A program made the translations under genes and the position numbers. A stretch of 64,000 nt of DNA from Phytomonospora sp040655735 (GTDB lineage Bacteria; Actinomycetota; Actinomycetes; Mycobacteriales; Micromonosporaceae), in NCBI RefSeq assembly GCF_040655735.1, contig NZ_JBFAKK010000013.1, positions 62,001-126,000 on the forward strand, in the 5' to 3' direction. Numbering within the stretch: position 1 is the first letter of the stretch; each line of letters starts with the position of its first letter. The notes beneath the pieces were generated by a model, which saw only the letters and a list, made by a program, of their open reading frames with translations, had not been told where the DNA came from and ran no database searches. Positions 24,799 through 32,526 of this stretch are shown piece by piece.

Positions 24799-25596
24799 AT
24801 GACGGTCATGACCACCCTCGCCATCCGCAACAAGGGGCTGCGCCCCGGCCCGATGGTCGAGCGCAACTACACGGTCCACAAGCACGGCTGGCTGGTGATC
24901 CTCACCGGGCTGCTGGAGTCGCTGTTCTACCTGTTCTCCCTCGGCGTCGGCGTCGGCGCGCTGGTCAAGCAGATCGAGCTGCCCGACGGCCGGATGGTCG
25001 ACTACGCGGTCTTCGTGGCCCCGGCGATGCTGGCCAGCGCCGCGATGAACGCCGCCGTCGCCGAGACGACCTTCAACGTCTTCGGCAAGCTGAAGTGGAT
25101 GAAGCTCTACGACGGGGTCCTCGCCACGCCGATGCGGCCGCGCGACGTCGCCGCCGGCGAGATCTCCTGGGCGCTGATCCGCGGCGCGATCTACAGCACG
25201 GCCTTCCTGATCGTGATGGCAGCGCTCGGCCTGACCGAGACGTGGTGGTCGCTGCTGGCGCTGCCTGGCTCGGTGCTGGTCGGGCTGGCGTTCTCCGGCA
25301 TCGGCCTGCTCGCCACGACCTACTTCCGCAACTGGCCGGACTTCGACTGGATGATGGCCTTCGTCTTCGTGATGTTCCTGTTCTCCGGATCCTTCGCGCC
25401 GATCGAGAACTACCCCGAGGCCGTGCAGTGGCTGGTGCACCTTTCACCGCTGTACCACGGGATCGAGCTGCTGCGGGCCTTCTCGCTCGGTGAGCTGTCG
25501 CCGTGGCTGCTGGTGCACTGCGCCTACCTGGTCGCCGTCGCCGGCGTGTGCCTGGCGTTCGCCTCGCGGCGGATGTCGAAGCTGCTCTACAAGTGA
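24799..25596 (+). CDS. ABC-2 type permease (NodJ-like), second
   Basis: 265 residues, homologous in layout to the preceding permease: NYTVHKHGWLVILTGLLESL at the first helix and SGSFAPIENYPEAVQWLVHL near the end. The ribosome site AAAGGAGGA, 5 nt before ATG, is close to perfect, and the spacing to the previous stop is 13 nt. Two unequal permeases with one ATPase suggest a heteromeric exporter of a polysaccharide, lipid or drug-like molecule. Nothing in the cluster identifies the cargo. Confidence 0.9.
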   Translation: MTVMTTLAIRNKGLRPGPMVERNYTVHKHGWLVILTGLLESLFYLFSLGVGVGALVKQIELPDGRMVDYAVFVAPAMLASAAMNAAVAETTFNVFGKLKWMKLYDGVLATPMRPRDVAAGEISWALIRGAIYSTAFLIVMAALGLTETWWSLLALPGSVLVGLAFSGIGLLATTYFRNWPDFDWMMAFVFVMFLFSGSFAPIENYPEAVQWLVHLSPLYHGIELLRAFSLGELSPWLLVHCAYLVAVAGVCLAFASRRMSKLLYK

Positions 25597-25600
25597 CGCC

Positions 25601-25632
25601 GGACGGGCGGGACCTCACGGCCCCGCCCGTCC
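25601..25632. terminator. Bidirectional hairpin between exporter and caspase genes
   Basis: GGACGGGCGGG (25601-25611), 10-nt loop, CCCGCCCGTCC (25622-25632): a perfect 11-bp stem that ends 2 nt from the caspase gene stop. Confidence 0.7.
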
Positions 25633-25633
25633 G

Positions 25634-27589
25634 TCATTCCCGAAAGCGCCACACCTGGAGGCCCTCGGCCGTCGGCGTGACCAGGTGGGTGTCCGACCAG
25701 GCGCACATCCCCGGCGTCTGGACGGTGCCGAGTTCGGTGACCCCGCCGGTGCGCACGTCGAGCAGCGCGATCCGCGCGGGCGCAGCGCGGCCGTCGGAGG
25801 TCCAGGCCTTGGGCGCGCTGATCGCGGTGCCGCGGTCGACGCGCCGAAAGTGCCGCTCGACGGTGAATCCCGTGCGTCCCCACTCGTGCTGGACGCGGGT
25901 GACCGGTCGGCCGCGTTCGTCGGCGGTGAGGACCGCGAAGCGGCGGTCGTAGACCTCGACCACGTCGTCGGCCGAGCCCAGCGGCATCGACTGGAACCCG
26001 AGCCGGTGCGACCAGAGCGCCGCGGCCCTTCCTCCATCGTCGACGAGGACGACGTAGGGGCGAAAGGAGACCAGCGGCGTGAAGTCGTCGAACTCCGGGC
26101 CGAGCTCGCGAAACCTCAACTCGCCGGTCAGGTCCTCGACCCGCAGGTCGGCGACCCTCGGCGTCGTGCCGTCGGCGGCCGTCCACCAGCTCAGGCCGGA
26201 GCCACCGTTGTCGTTGGGGGCCAGGGCCCAGACCAGGCCCCAGGCGGCGGCCGCGTCGGCGCCCGGCGGCAGGTCGAGGCGGTGCAGGTCGCCGGTCGCG
26301 ATGTCGAGCGTCGACATGTTCCCCTCGGCGTCCTCGGCGACGAGGTAGGTCGTGCCCGCGTGGTCGAAGAAGCCGCGCCAGGACCGCAGATCCTCATCAC
26401 AAGTCCACAGTGGAGAACCGTCCCGGGACGAAAGGCCGTGGATCTGCCGGAGGACGCCCTCCGCCGCGCTCATCTCGGCAAGGACGGTCACCTCGGGCGA
26501 GTCGTAGACGGCCACACCGCCGTCGTGCTCGCCCGACCAGGTGAAGACGTCGGCGCCGGTCCGCGCGCTGAAGACGGTCGTGCTCTCCTCGGTGACGAAC
26601 TGGATCCGCGCGCCCACGACGGCGGCCTCGGCTCCGCGGCGCTCGCGCATCCAGGCGATGTGGCCGCTGTTCAGGTCGATGCCGACCATGCCGCGTTCGG
26701 TCTCGTAGAAGGCGGTCTCGTCAACGACACCGTGGCAACCGCCCGGCTTCACGTCGACGTATACGGAGGGTCCTTCCCGACGGAGTCCGGACGGGAGGGC
26801 GGCCGGTTCGACGGGCCGACTCACGGGGGGCGGCTGAGCTTGCGGGGGCCGCCACGCCCGGTTGCGGCCGAGCACGGCCTTGCCGCCGGCGTCGTGGGTG
26901 CGACGCTGCGGCACGGGGCCGTTGATCTCGCGCATGCCGGCCGCCGCGCGGTCGTAGATGGTGTCGAGGTCGAGGAACTCCGGTCCGCCCTCGACTCCCT
27001 CGTCGAGCAGCCGGATCAGTTCCCCGCTGAAGGCGGTGTGCTCCTCTCCCGGTGGCGCCCAGGCGAACTCGTTCTCGCCGCAGGCGGTCAGCACGAAGCT
27101 GCCGCGGATGGCGGTGAGGTCTCTGACCTGGTCGGGGCCGCTCAGCGTGCCGTCGAAGGCCGCGCCGGCGAAGCAGCAGTCGAGGATGACGATCTTCCAG
27201 CGGGCCCGGGATCCGTGGTCCAGCAGCAGGTTGCGGATGTCGCGGTAGGCCAGGCCGGTCCAGCGACGCGAGGGCGCCGATTCGGCGAGCATGAGCCGCA
27301 GATCGTCGCGGTCGGCCAGGCCGTGCCCGGCGAAGTAGACCACCAGCGCGTCGGTGGCCTCATTGGCGGCCTCGTGGATGCGGCCGAGGACCTCGCCGAT
27401 GCCGGCCCGCTCGTCGACGCCGACGACGTGCTCCTCGGGCAGGCCCCACACCTCGGGATCGGTGAACAGCCGGCGCAGCCTCGCGACGTTGCCGGCCGCG
27501 CCCGGGACGTCGGTGAGGACCTCGTCGCTGTACACCGGAACGCCGATCAGCACGACCCGCGAGCCCTCGGCGGCGGGCAGTCCGGTCAT
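25634..27589 (-). CDS. Caspase-like protease fused to a beta-propeller
   Basis: 651 residues. Residues about 10-240 are a C14 caspase/metacaspase domain: VVLIGVPVYSDEVL at the first strand, catalytic His89 in VVYFAGHGLADRDD and catalytic Cys139 in VILDCCFAGAAFDG, followed by VLTACGENEFAWAPPG and a substrate-pocket region. A proline-rich linker (about 265-285) leads to a propeller-like region (about 290-651) of repeated strands (GMVGIDLNSGHIAWMRERR; TTYLVAEDAEGNMSTLDIAT; SPLWTCDEDLRSW). ATG at 27587-27589 overlaps the stop of the EACC1 gene by ATGA. In EACC1-type systems such proteases are effectors thought to be kept silent until a threat is sensed. The propeller may hold or sense the trigger. 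Both active-site residues are intact. Confidence 0.82.
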   Translation of the reverse strand: MTGLPAAEGSRVVLIGVPVYSDEVLTDVPGAAGNVARLRRLFTDPEVWGLPEEHVVGVDERAGIGEVLGRIHEAANEATDALVVYFAGHGLADRDDLRLMLAESAPSRRWTGLAYRDIRNLLLDHGSRARWKIVILDCCFAGAAFDGTLSGPDQVRDLTAIRGSFVLTACGENEFAWAPPGEEHTAFSGELIRLLDEGVEGGPEFLDLDTIYDRAAAGMREINGPVPQRRTHDAGGKAVLGRNRAWRPPQAQPPPVSRPVEPAALPSGLRREGPSVYVDVKPGGCHGVVDETAFYETERGMVGIDLNSGHIAWMRERRGAEAAVVGARIQFVTEESTTVFSARTGADVFTWSGEHDGGVAVYDSPEVTVLAEMSAAEGVLRQIHGLSSRDGSPLWTCDEDLRSWRGFFDHAGTTYLVAEDAEGNMSTLDIATGDLHRLDLPPGADAAAAWGLVWALAPNDNGGSGLSWWTAADGTTPRVADLRVEDLTGELRFRELGPEFDDFTPLVSFRPYVVLVDDGGRAAALWSHRLGFQSMPLGSADDVVEVYDRRFAVLTADERGRPVTRVQHEWGRTGFTVERHFRRVDRGTAISAPKAWTSDGRAAPARIALLDVRTGGVTELGTVQTPGMCAWSDTHLVTPTAEGLQVWRFRE

Positions 27590-27960
27590 TCCGGCGACTC
27601 CCGGTCGAGCAGCGCGAGCACCGCGATGGCGCCGGCGATCTCCTCGGGCGTACCGGCTTTGAGCACCACCCGGCGGCCCGCGGTCTCCACGGTGATCTCC
27701 AGCGGCCGGTCCTGTCTTCGCGCGGTCATCCGCCGCGAGCTCAGCCAGGCGCCGCAGGCGGCGACCGCGCCGGTGATCGCGGCGGCCGAGTTGGCGATCG
27801 CGAGGATCGTCTCCAGTACGCCGGCCATGTGGCCTTCGGTGCCCGACCCGTAGACGCGGGTCAGCCGCGTGTCCGGCCCTCCGGAACGCGAAAGGGCCCG
27901 GAAGAGGTCCTCGCCGTCGAGCTGACGCGACTCCGACGCCACCGTGAAGCTGAGTTCCAC
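27586..27960 (-). CDS. EACC1-like effector-associated constant component
   Basis: 124 residues from GTG 27958-27960 (AGGGGG ribosome site; an ATG at 28023 would add an unlikely Arg/Pro tail). An N-terminal strand-helix (VELSFTVASES, GEDLFRALSRSG), one hydrophobic helix at about 48-73 (VLETILAIANSAAAITGAVA), and a short C-terminal strand-helix (LEITVETAGRRVVLKAGTPEEIAGA). This is the recurrent architecture of effector-associated constant component 1, a small protein found beside caspase, trypsin and other effectors in multicellular actinobacteria. Coupled to the caspase gene by ATGA. Its molecular role is unknown; membrane tethering or effector inhibition is inference. Confidence 0.75.
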   Translation of the reverse strand: MELSFTVASESRQLDGEDLFRALSRSGGPDTRLTRVYGSGTEGHMAGVLETILAIANSAAAITGAVAACGAWLSSRRMTARRQDRPLEITVETAGRRVVLKAGTPEEIAGAIAVLALLDRESPE

Positions 27961-28082
27961 CGCACCCCCTGGTCGACCGGTGAACCGCCGCGGCGCCTTG
28001 GACGAGGGCGTCGCGGCGGACATAGGACCATTGTGGACGCACGAACGTGGAACGGCCAGTCACCGGGCCGTTTCCGGCCGCA

Positions 28083-29891
28083 TCAGTGACGCGCCGCCTC
28101 GCGAATCACCGCCCCGACCGCCGCCGGATCGCTGAGCTGCGGGCAGTGCCCGGCACCGGGAACGGTCGCGACGGGCACGGATCCGGGATCACCGACCAGC
28201 CGATCCCTTTCCCCGGCGACGATCCGCACGCCGACGACCCTTCCGAGCAGCGCGGTCAGCGCGACGCGTTCGCCGGCGCGGTGGGCCTCCCGGAGCCGGC
28301 GGGCGTTGCGGCGCGCGACGCCGGGCCGGGCCAGCTGAGCGGCGGCGCTGGTCACGGCGTGCAGAACCTCGGGTGAGGGAGTCCCGCCCACCAGCGCGCT
28401 CGCCAGCCGCGCGGGGGAGGCCCGCCGCAGCATCGGTGCGGCCAGGGCCGGTGTCCGGAGGACCGCCGATCCCTTCTCCTGCAGGAAGTACGGCGAGACC
28501 AGCACCACCCCGCCGACCCGGTCGGGATGCGTCCCGGCGTAGCGCAGTGCGGGCGCGCATCCCGCCGAGTGGGCGACCAGGACCGGCCGGGATTCCAGTG
28601 GTGCCAGCAGTTCGGTCAGCCACTCCAGGTCGGTGACGGCCGTGGGCGCCGAGCGGCCGAGGCCGGGCAGATCGGCGACCAGCGCGGGGGAGTCGCCGAG
28701 CTGTCCGAGCACTCCCCGCCAGGACTCGCCGTCGAGCGGGATGCCGTGCAGGAACACGAACTCCGGGACGGTCCGCTCACCAGCGAGGTAGGTCCGGGCT
28801 CCGGCGACCTCGGCGAAACCGCCGGGCAGCGCCGAGGGCGCGGCGCCGAAGCCGTCGGCGACGAGCCGGTCGGCCCAGCGGCGCAGGGCGGTCTCGACGG
28901 GAGCCTGCCGCAGCCCGGCGGAGTCGGCGATCCGCTCGGCCGTGGCGGTGTCGTAGCGGTCCTCGGTGAGGAAGCCGAGGGTCTCGGGCTCGGCTCTGGT
29001 GACGGCCTTGGGAAGACGGCGGACCAGTGACACGGGCACGAGCCGCTTCGGTGCGGGGACGCCGAGGTGCCCGGCGAGGAGGCCGACGAGCTCGGGGAGG
29101 TGCGGGGTCCGCTCGTCGAGGACCCAGTGCGCCCCGCCGGGATCGCCGTCGTGGTCGGGGATCGCGGCCATGAAGGCGGCGAGGTGGTCGACGGTCACGA
29201 CGGGGACGAAAGTCCGCGCGGTTCCCGGCAGGGCGGGGAGGCGGCCGGTCCACAACTGCTCGACCAGGGCGGCGAGGCCGATGTACTGGCCGGACTCGCC
29301 GGTCACCGAGTGGCCGATGACGCTGCTGGGGTTGACGACGGTCAGCGGCACGCCGAGTTCGGCGGCGGCGACCCGCACGGCCGCGTCGCCTTCGATCTTG
29401 GAGCCCTCGTAGGCGCCCTTCCTCCGGTAGATCCCGGCGAGTTCGGCTTCCGGCATGGGATGGCGCGGGTCGGTTTCCAGGCCCACGCGGTAGCCGGAGA
29501 CGTGGACGAGCCTGCGCAGGCCGGGCCGGGTCGCCGCCCAGCGGACGACGTCGAGGGCGCCTTCGACGTTGACGGCGGCGGCTTCGGCCCGTCGCATGCC
29601 GAAGCGGTAGAGGGCGGCGGTGTTGAAGACGTCGCGGACGCCCGTGAGCCTTGCGTCGTCGGCGGCGCTCAAGCCGAGGACCGGGCCGCCGGTGAGTTCG
29701 CCGGCGAGCACGGTCAGCCGGTCGGTGCCGGTGTGGTTCTCGTGGAGCCAGCCGCGCAGCGCGGGCCCGGACCGGGCGGGGTCGCGGACGACGGCGGCGA
29801 CCGCGCGGCCCTCGCCGAGCAGCCGCCGGACGGTCCACTTGCCGATGAGTCCGGTCGCGCCGAAGACGGCGGTGTCGGGCTTCTCTTCCAT
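28083..29891 (-). CDS. Fusion of extended SDR-type reductase and alpha/beta hydrolase
   Basis: 602 residues. About 1-330 is an atypical or extended SDR: nucleotide motif VFGATGLIGKWTVRRL and the Tyr-xxx-Lys pair in YEGSKIEGDAAVR. About 345-602 is a hydrolase: oxyanion FVFLHGIPLDG, nucleophile serine in VLVAHSAGCAPALRY, acid in RIVAGERDRLV, and histidine in VPGAGHCPQLSD. Both active sites look complete, so the protein may reduce and hydrolyse consecutive intermediates. ATG follows GAGAGGAACGAGAG. A TetR gene lies upstream with matching operators. Two separate genes joined by a sequencing error is unlikely because the linker stays in frame without an internal start site. Confidence 0.85.
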   Translation of the reverse strand: MEEKPDTAVFGATGLIGKWTVRRLLGEGRAVAAVVRDPARSGPALRGWLHENHTGTDRLTVLAGELTGGPVLGLSAADDARLTGVRDVFNTAALYRFGMRRAEAAAVNVEGALDVVRWAATRPGLRRLVHVSGYRVGLETDPRHPMPEAELAGIYRRKGAYEGSKIEGDAAVRVAAAELGVPLTVVNPSSVIGHSVTGESGQYIGLAALVEQLWTGRLPALPGTARTFVPVVTVDHLAAFMAAIPDHDGDPGGAHWVLDERTPHLPELVGLLAGHLGVPAPKRLVPVSLVRRLPKAVTRAEPETLGFLTEDRYDTATAERIADSAGLRQAPVETALRRWADRLVADGFGAAPSALPGGFAEVAGARTYLAGERTVPEFVFLHGIPLDGESWRGVLGQLGDSPALVADLPGLGRSAPTAVTDLEWLTELLAPLESRPVLVAHSAGCAPALRYAGTHPDRVGGVVLVSPYFLQEKGSAVLRTPALAAPMLRRASPARLASALVGGTPSPEVLHAVTSAAAQLARPGVARRNARRLREAHRAGERVALTALLGRVVGVRIVAGERDRLVGDPGSVPVATVPGAGHCPQLSDPAAVGAVIREAARH

Positions 29892-29905
29892 CTCTCGTTC
29901 CTCTC

Positions 29906-29924
29906 TAGACCGATCTGCATATTC
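29906..29924 (-). promoter_or_regulatory. TetR operator copy before the fusion gene
   Basis: TAGACCGATCTGCATATTC (plus-strand reading) matches the element before the tetR gene (30551-30569) at 16 of 19 positions and sits 15-33 bp before the start codon. Confidence 0.65.
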
Positions 29925-29936
29925 GTTGGCCGAAGA

Positions 29937-29964
29937 GGAAGCGCCGGAGCGTCCCGGCGCTTCC
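29937..29964 (-). terminator. Hairpin directly after tetR
   Basis: GGAAGCGCCGG (29937-29947), 6-nt loop, CCGGCGCTTCC (29954-29964): perfect 11-bp stem abutting the tetR stop codon. It separates tetR from the fusion gene, which has its own promoter. Confidence 0.7.
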
Positions 29965-30540
29965 TTAGCGCTTGGCGAGCAGCCGGGTGATCCGGCGCCC
30001 GGTCTGCTCGATCGGCGTCCGGCTGCGGGCGGTGCGGGCCAGCACCAGCGAGCCCTCGATCAGCGCGAGGACCGTCGTGGCGAGGTCGTCGACCTCGGCG
30101 GCGTCGTGACCGTCGGCGAGCAGCGCGGAGGCCAGCGCTCGCCGCCACCCGGTGTAGATGCCGTCGCACAGCGGCTGGAGGGCGTCGTTGGTCGCGGCGA
30201 CCTCCAGCGCGACGGTCGCGACGGGGCAGCCCTTGGTGTAGTCGGCGGCGACCATGCGCTCGGCGAGCGCGTCGAGGAGGGCCGCCACGAGCTCGGCCGG
30301 GCCGGCGGCGGTGGCGGACAGTTCGGCGACGACGCCGTCGATCTCGCGTCCGGCGGCCGACAGGGCCTCGCCGACGAGCTGGTCCTTGCCGCCGGGGAAG
30401 TGGTGGTAGAGCGAGCCGCGGGGCGCGCCGGAGGCCGTGAGGATCTCGTTGAGGCCGGTGCCGTGGTAGCCCTTGGCCTCCACGAGCCGCCGGGTCGCCT
30501 CGATCAGCCGCGCCTTCGTCTCATCGCCCTTGACCGCCAT
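29965..30540 (-). CDS. TetR-family regulator (LmrA/YxaF-like)
   Basis: 191 residues. The helix-turn-helix spans about 8-55 (TKARLIEATRRLVEAKGYHG, then LNEILTASGAPRGSLYHHF). The C-terminal domain has KGCPVATVALEVAATNDALQ, typical of the LmrA/YxaF branch. The ATG lies 6 nt after TATTCT (minus strand, 30547-30552) with no Shine-Dalgarno, so leaderless. The repeated TAGACCG element before this gene and before the fusion gene makes it the likely repressor of both. Confidence 0.88.
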   Translation of the reverse strand: MAVKGDETKARLIEATRRLVEAKGYHGTGLNEILTASGAPRGSLYHHFPGGKDQLVGEALSAAGREIDGVVAELSATAAGPAELVAALLDALAERMVAADYTKGCPVATVALEVAATNDALQPLCDGIYTGWRRALASALLADGHDAAEVDDLATTVLALIEGSLVLARTARSRTPIEQTGRRITRLLAKR

Positions 30541-30546
30541 CCGGCA

Positions 30547-30569
30547 AGAATAGACCGGTCGTCATATTC
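30547..30569 (-). promoter_or_regulatory. tetR promoter and operator copy
   Basis: -10 hexamer TATTCT (30547-30552, minus strand) adjoins TAGACCGGTCGTCATATTC (plus-strand reading, 30551-30569). The core GACCGGTC is itself an 8-bp palindrome, the expected half-site pair of this TetR branch. Confidence 0.65.
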
Positions 30570-30583
30570 AGCCGGCTCCGGGC

Positions 30584-31129
30584 TCAGTATCGCGAGGCGA
30601 GCATCCCGTCGGCGAGAATGCGATCCACGGTCTCCTCGGCGCTCAGCCCGCTGCTGTCCAGCCACAGCCCGCGCCTCGGCGTCTCGTCGAGATCGGTGCG
30701 CATCGACTCGACCGCCGCCGTCAGATCGGCGCCCCAGTCGCGGTAGGCGTTCGAGCCCCGCCCGATCTCGCGGGCGACGACCGCCTCCGTCGACGGGCAG
30801 AGCACCACCAGGTGCCGCTCGAAGTCGGCGACCCGGTCAAGCCACCGCGTCACGTCCTCGCCCATGATGATGTCGCTGCACACGAAGTCGACACCGTTGC
30901 GCGCGTAATGCGAGGCCAGCAGCGCCGAACCCTCGTACCGCAGGCGCAGCTCGCGTTCCGCGGCGGGATCGGGATCCGGGGTCATGTCCACGTGCCCCGA
31001 GACCACCGCGTGATACAGCACGTCACCGTCGAAATGCGCCGCCAGCGGCGAGATACGCCGGGCGAGCAGCCCGGCGACGGTGGTCTTTCCTGCGGCCTGG
31101 AGACCGGTGACGAGCACGACGCGGGACAT
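30584..31129 (-). CDS. P-loop kinase (AAA_33/zeta-like), hypothetical substrate
   Basis: 181 residues. Walker A VTGLQAAGKTTVAGLLARR at the N-terminus, a DGDVLYHAV acid pair at about 34-42, a DFVCSDIIMGED strand, and a lid region rich in arginine (AREIGRGSNAYRDW). The layout fits chloramphenicol phosphotransferase-like or AAA_33 small-molecule kinases. No antitoxin gene is beside it, so a zeta-toxin role is not supported. Confidence 0.78.
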   Translation of the reverse strand: MSRVVLVTGLQAAGKTTVAGLLARRISPLAAHFDGDVLYHAVVSGHVDMTPDPDPAAERELRLRYEGSALLASHYARNGVDFVCSDIIMGEDVTRWLDRVADFERHLVVLCPSTEAVVAREIGRGSNAYRDWGADLTAAVESMRTDLDETPRRGLWLDSSGLSAEETVDRILADGMLASRY

Positions 31130-31209
31130 CCCGACATGATCGCCGCCCGGCCACGCCCGCGCGAGGGGTTTTCCGCCCGGACTCGCGCGGCCGACGTATC
31201 GTCGCCACC

Positions 31210-32526
31210 GTGAAGCGCCTGATCGACCACCCCCACCTCGGCCCCGCCGCGACCGGGCTCGCCCTGGCCACCGCCGGGCTGAGCCTGTGGAGTCCGTGGT
31301 GGGCGATCCCGACCGTCCTGCTCGCCTTCGCCGCCGGGCGCCTGCCCGGCCGCACCCGAACGACCGTGCTCATCACCGTCGGCGTGCTCGCCGCCGGGCT
31401 CGTCGCCCTCATGCTGGCGCCGGCGTGGATCCCGCTGGGCTACCGCTTCCTGGCACTCCTGCTCGCCGAGACGATGCTCCCGTGGTTCGCCGGGCGCTTC
31501 TGGCGGCAGTACCGCGACCTCGCCGAGGCCGGCCGCGAAGGCGCCCGCCTGCGTGAACGGGCCCGCATCGCCGGTGACATGCACGACGTCCTCGGGCACG
31601 AACTGAGCCTCATCGCGCTGTCGGCGGGCGCGCTGAAACTCGCCCCCGACCTGCCCGCCGGGCACCGGACGGCCGTCGCCGACATCCGCGCGCGCGCCGA
31701 GTCGGCCGTCGACCGCCTCGGCGAGGTCGTCGGACTGCTGCGGGAGGCCGGCGTCGGGCAGGGGCCCGAGCAGGTCGCCGAGCTCGTCGCGGGGGCGCGG
31801 GCGGCGGGGATGACCGTCGAGCTGAACACCACCGACGGGCACGCGGTCCCGCTCGGCGTCTCGGTGGCCGCGCGCCATGTCGTGCAGGAGGCGTTGACTA
31901 ACGCCGCCCGCCACGCCGCGGGCGCGCACGTCACGGTCGACGTGCGGCACGAACCGAAGGTCACGACCGTCACCGTCACCAACGCGCCCGGCGGTGCCGG
32001 GGGCCGGACACGCGGCGGCAACGGACTGACCGGCCTCGCCGACCGCGTGCACGCCCTCGGCGGCGGCTTCGAGGCCGCCCCGGACGAGAGCGGCGGTTTC
32101 ACCGTCAGCGCGCGCCTGCCGCACACACCCGGCTCGGAGCCACCGCCCCCACCCCGCCAGCGCAGCGCGCGGCGGCGTATCCGGGTGACCATCGCCGCCG
32201 CCGTCCTCGTGCCGATGGTGAGCTTCGCGCTGATCGGCGCGGGCCTGCGCGGCTGGGAGATGATGTCGGCGCGCGGATCGGTCCTCGACGCCGAGGTCTT
32301 CGCGAGCCTGCGGCCCGGCCAGGACCGGGCCGAGTTCGCCCACCTGCTGCCGGGCGAGCAGACCCCCGCCCACCCCGAGGTCGCCGAGCCCGAGGGCGTG
32401 GCCTGCGAGTACTACGAGATCACCGTCGACCCCTTCGACGACCGCTCCGGCGACGCCTACCGTCTCTGCTTCGAGGGCCCGGCGCTGGTCTCGGCCGAGA
32501 TCGTCGGCGAAAGGCCGGCGGCGTGA
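31210..32526 (+). CDS. NarL-type sensor histidine kinase with C-terminal membrane extension
   Basis: 438 residues from GTG 31210, 7 nt after TATCGT (leaderless). About three to four N-terminal helices (residues 12-95), HisKA_3 dimerisation helix with phospho-acceptor His125 (AGDMHDVLGHELSLIALS), and a HATPase core (HVVQEALTNAARHAAGAHVT; NGLTGLADRVHALGGGF). After the ATPase, a further helix (about 320-340, VTIAAAVLVPMVSFALIGAG) precedes roughly 95 residues with a cysteine pair (VACEYYEI, RLCFEGP). This tail would lie outside the membrane, which is unusual. Start of the partner regulator overlaps the stop (GTGA). Confidence 0.87.
   Translation: MKRLIDHPHLGPAATGLALATAGLSLWSPWWAIPTVLLAFAAGRLPGRTRTTVLITVGVLAAGLVALMLAPAWIPLGYRFLALLLAETMLPWFAGRFWRQYRDLAEAGREGARLRERARIAGDMHDVLGHELSLIALSAGALKLAPDLPAGHRTAVADIRARAESAVDRLGEVVGLLREAGVGQGPEQVAELVAGARAAGMTVELNTTDGHAVPLGVSVAARHVVQEALTNAARHAAGAHVTVDVRHEPKVTTVTVTNAPGGAGGRTRGGNGLTGLADRVHALGGGFEAAPDESGGFTVSARLPHTPGSEPPPPPRQRSARRRIRVTIAAAVLVPMVSFALIGAGLRGWEMMSARGSVLDAEVFASLRPGQDRAEFAHLLPGEQTPAHPEVAEPEGVACEYYEITVDPFDDRSGDAYRLCFEGPALVSAEIVGERPAA

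Noticed and set aside
30584..31129. Zeta-type toxin interpretation of the P-loop kinase
   Set aside because: There is no epsilon-like antitoxin gene on either side and the gene stands alone.
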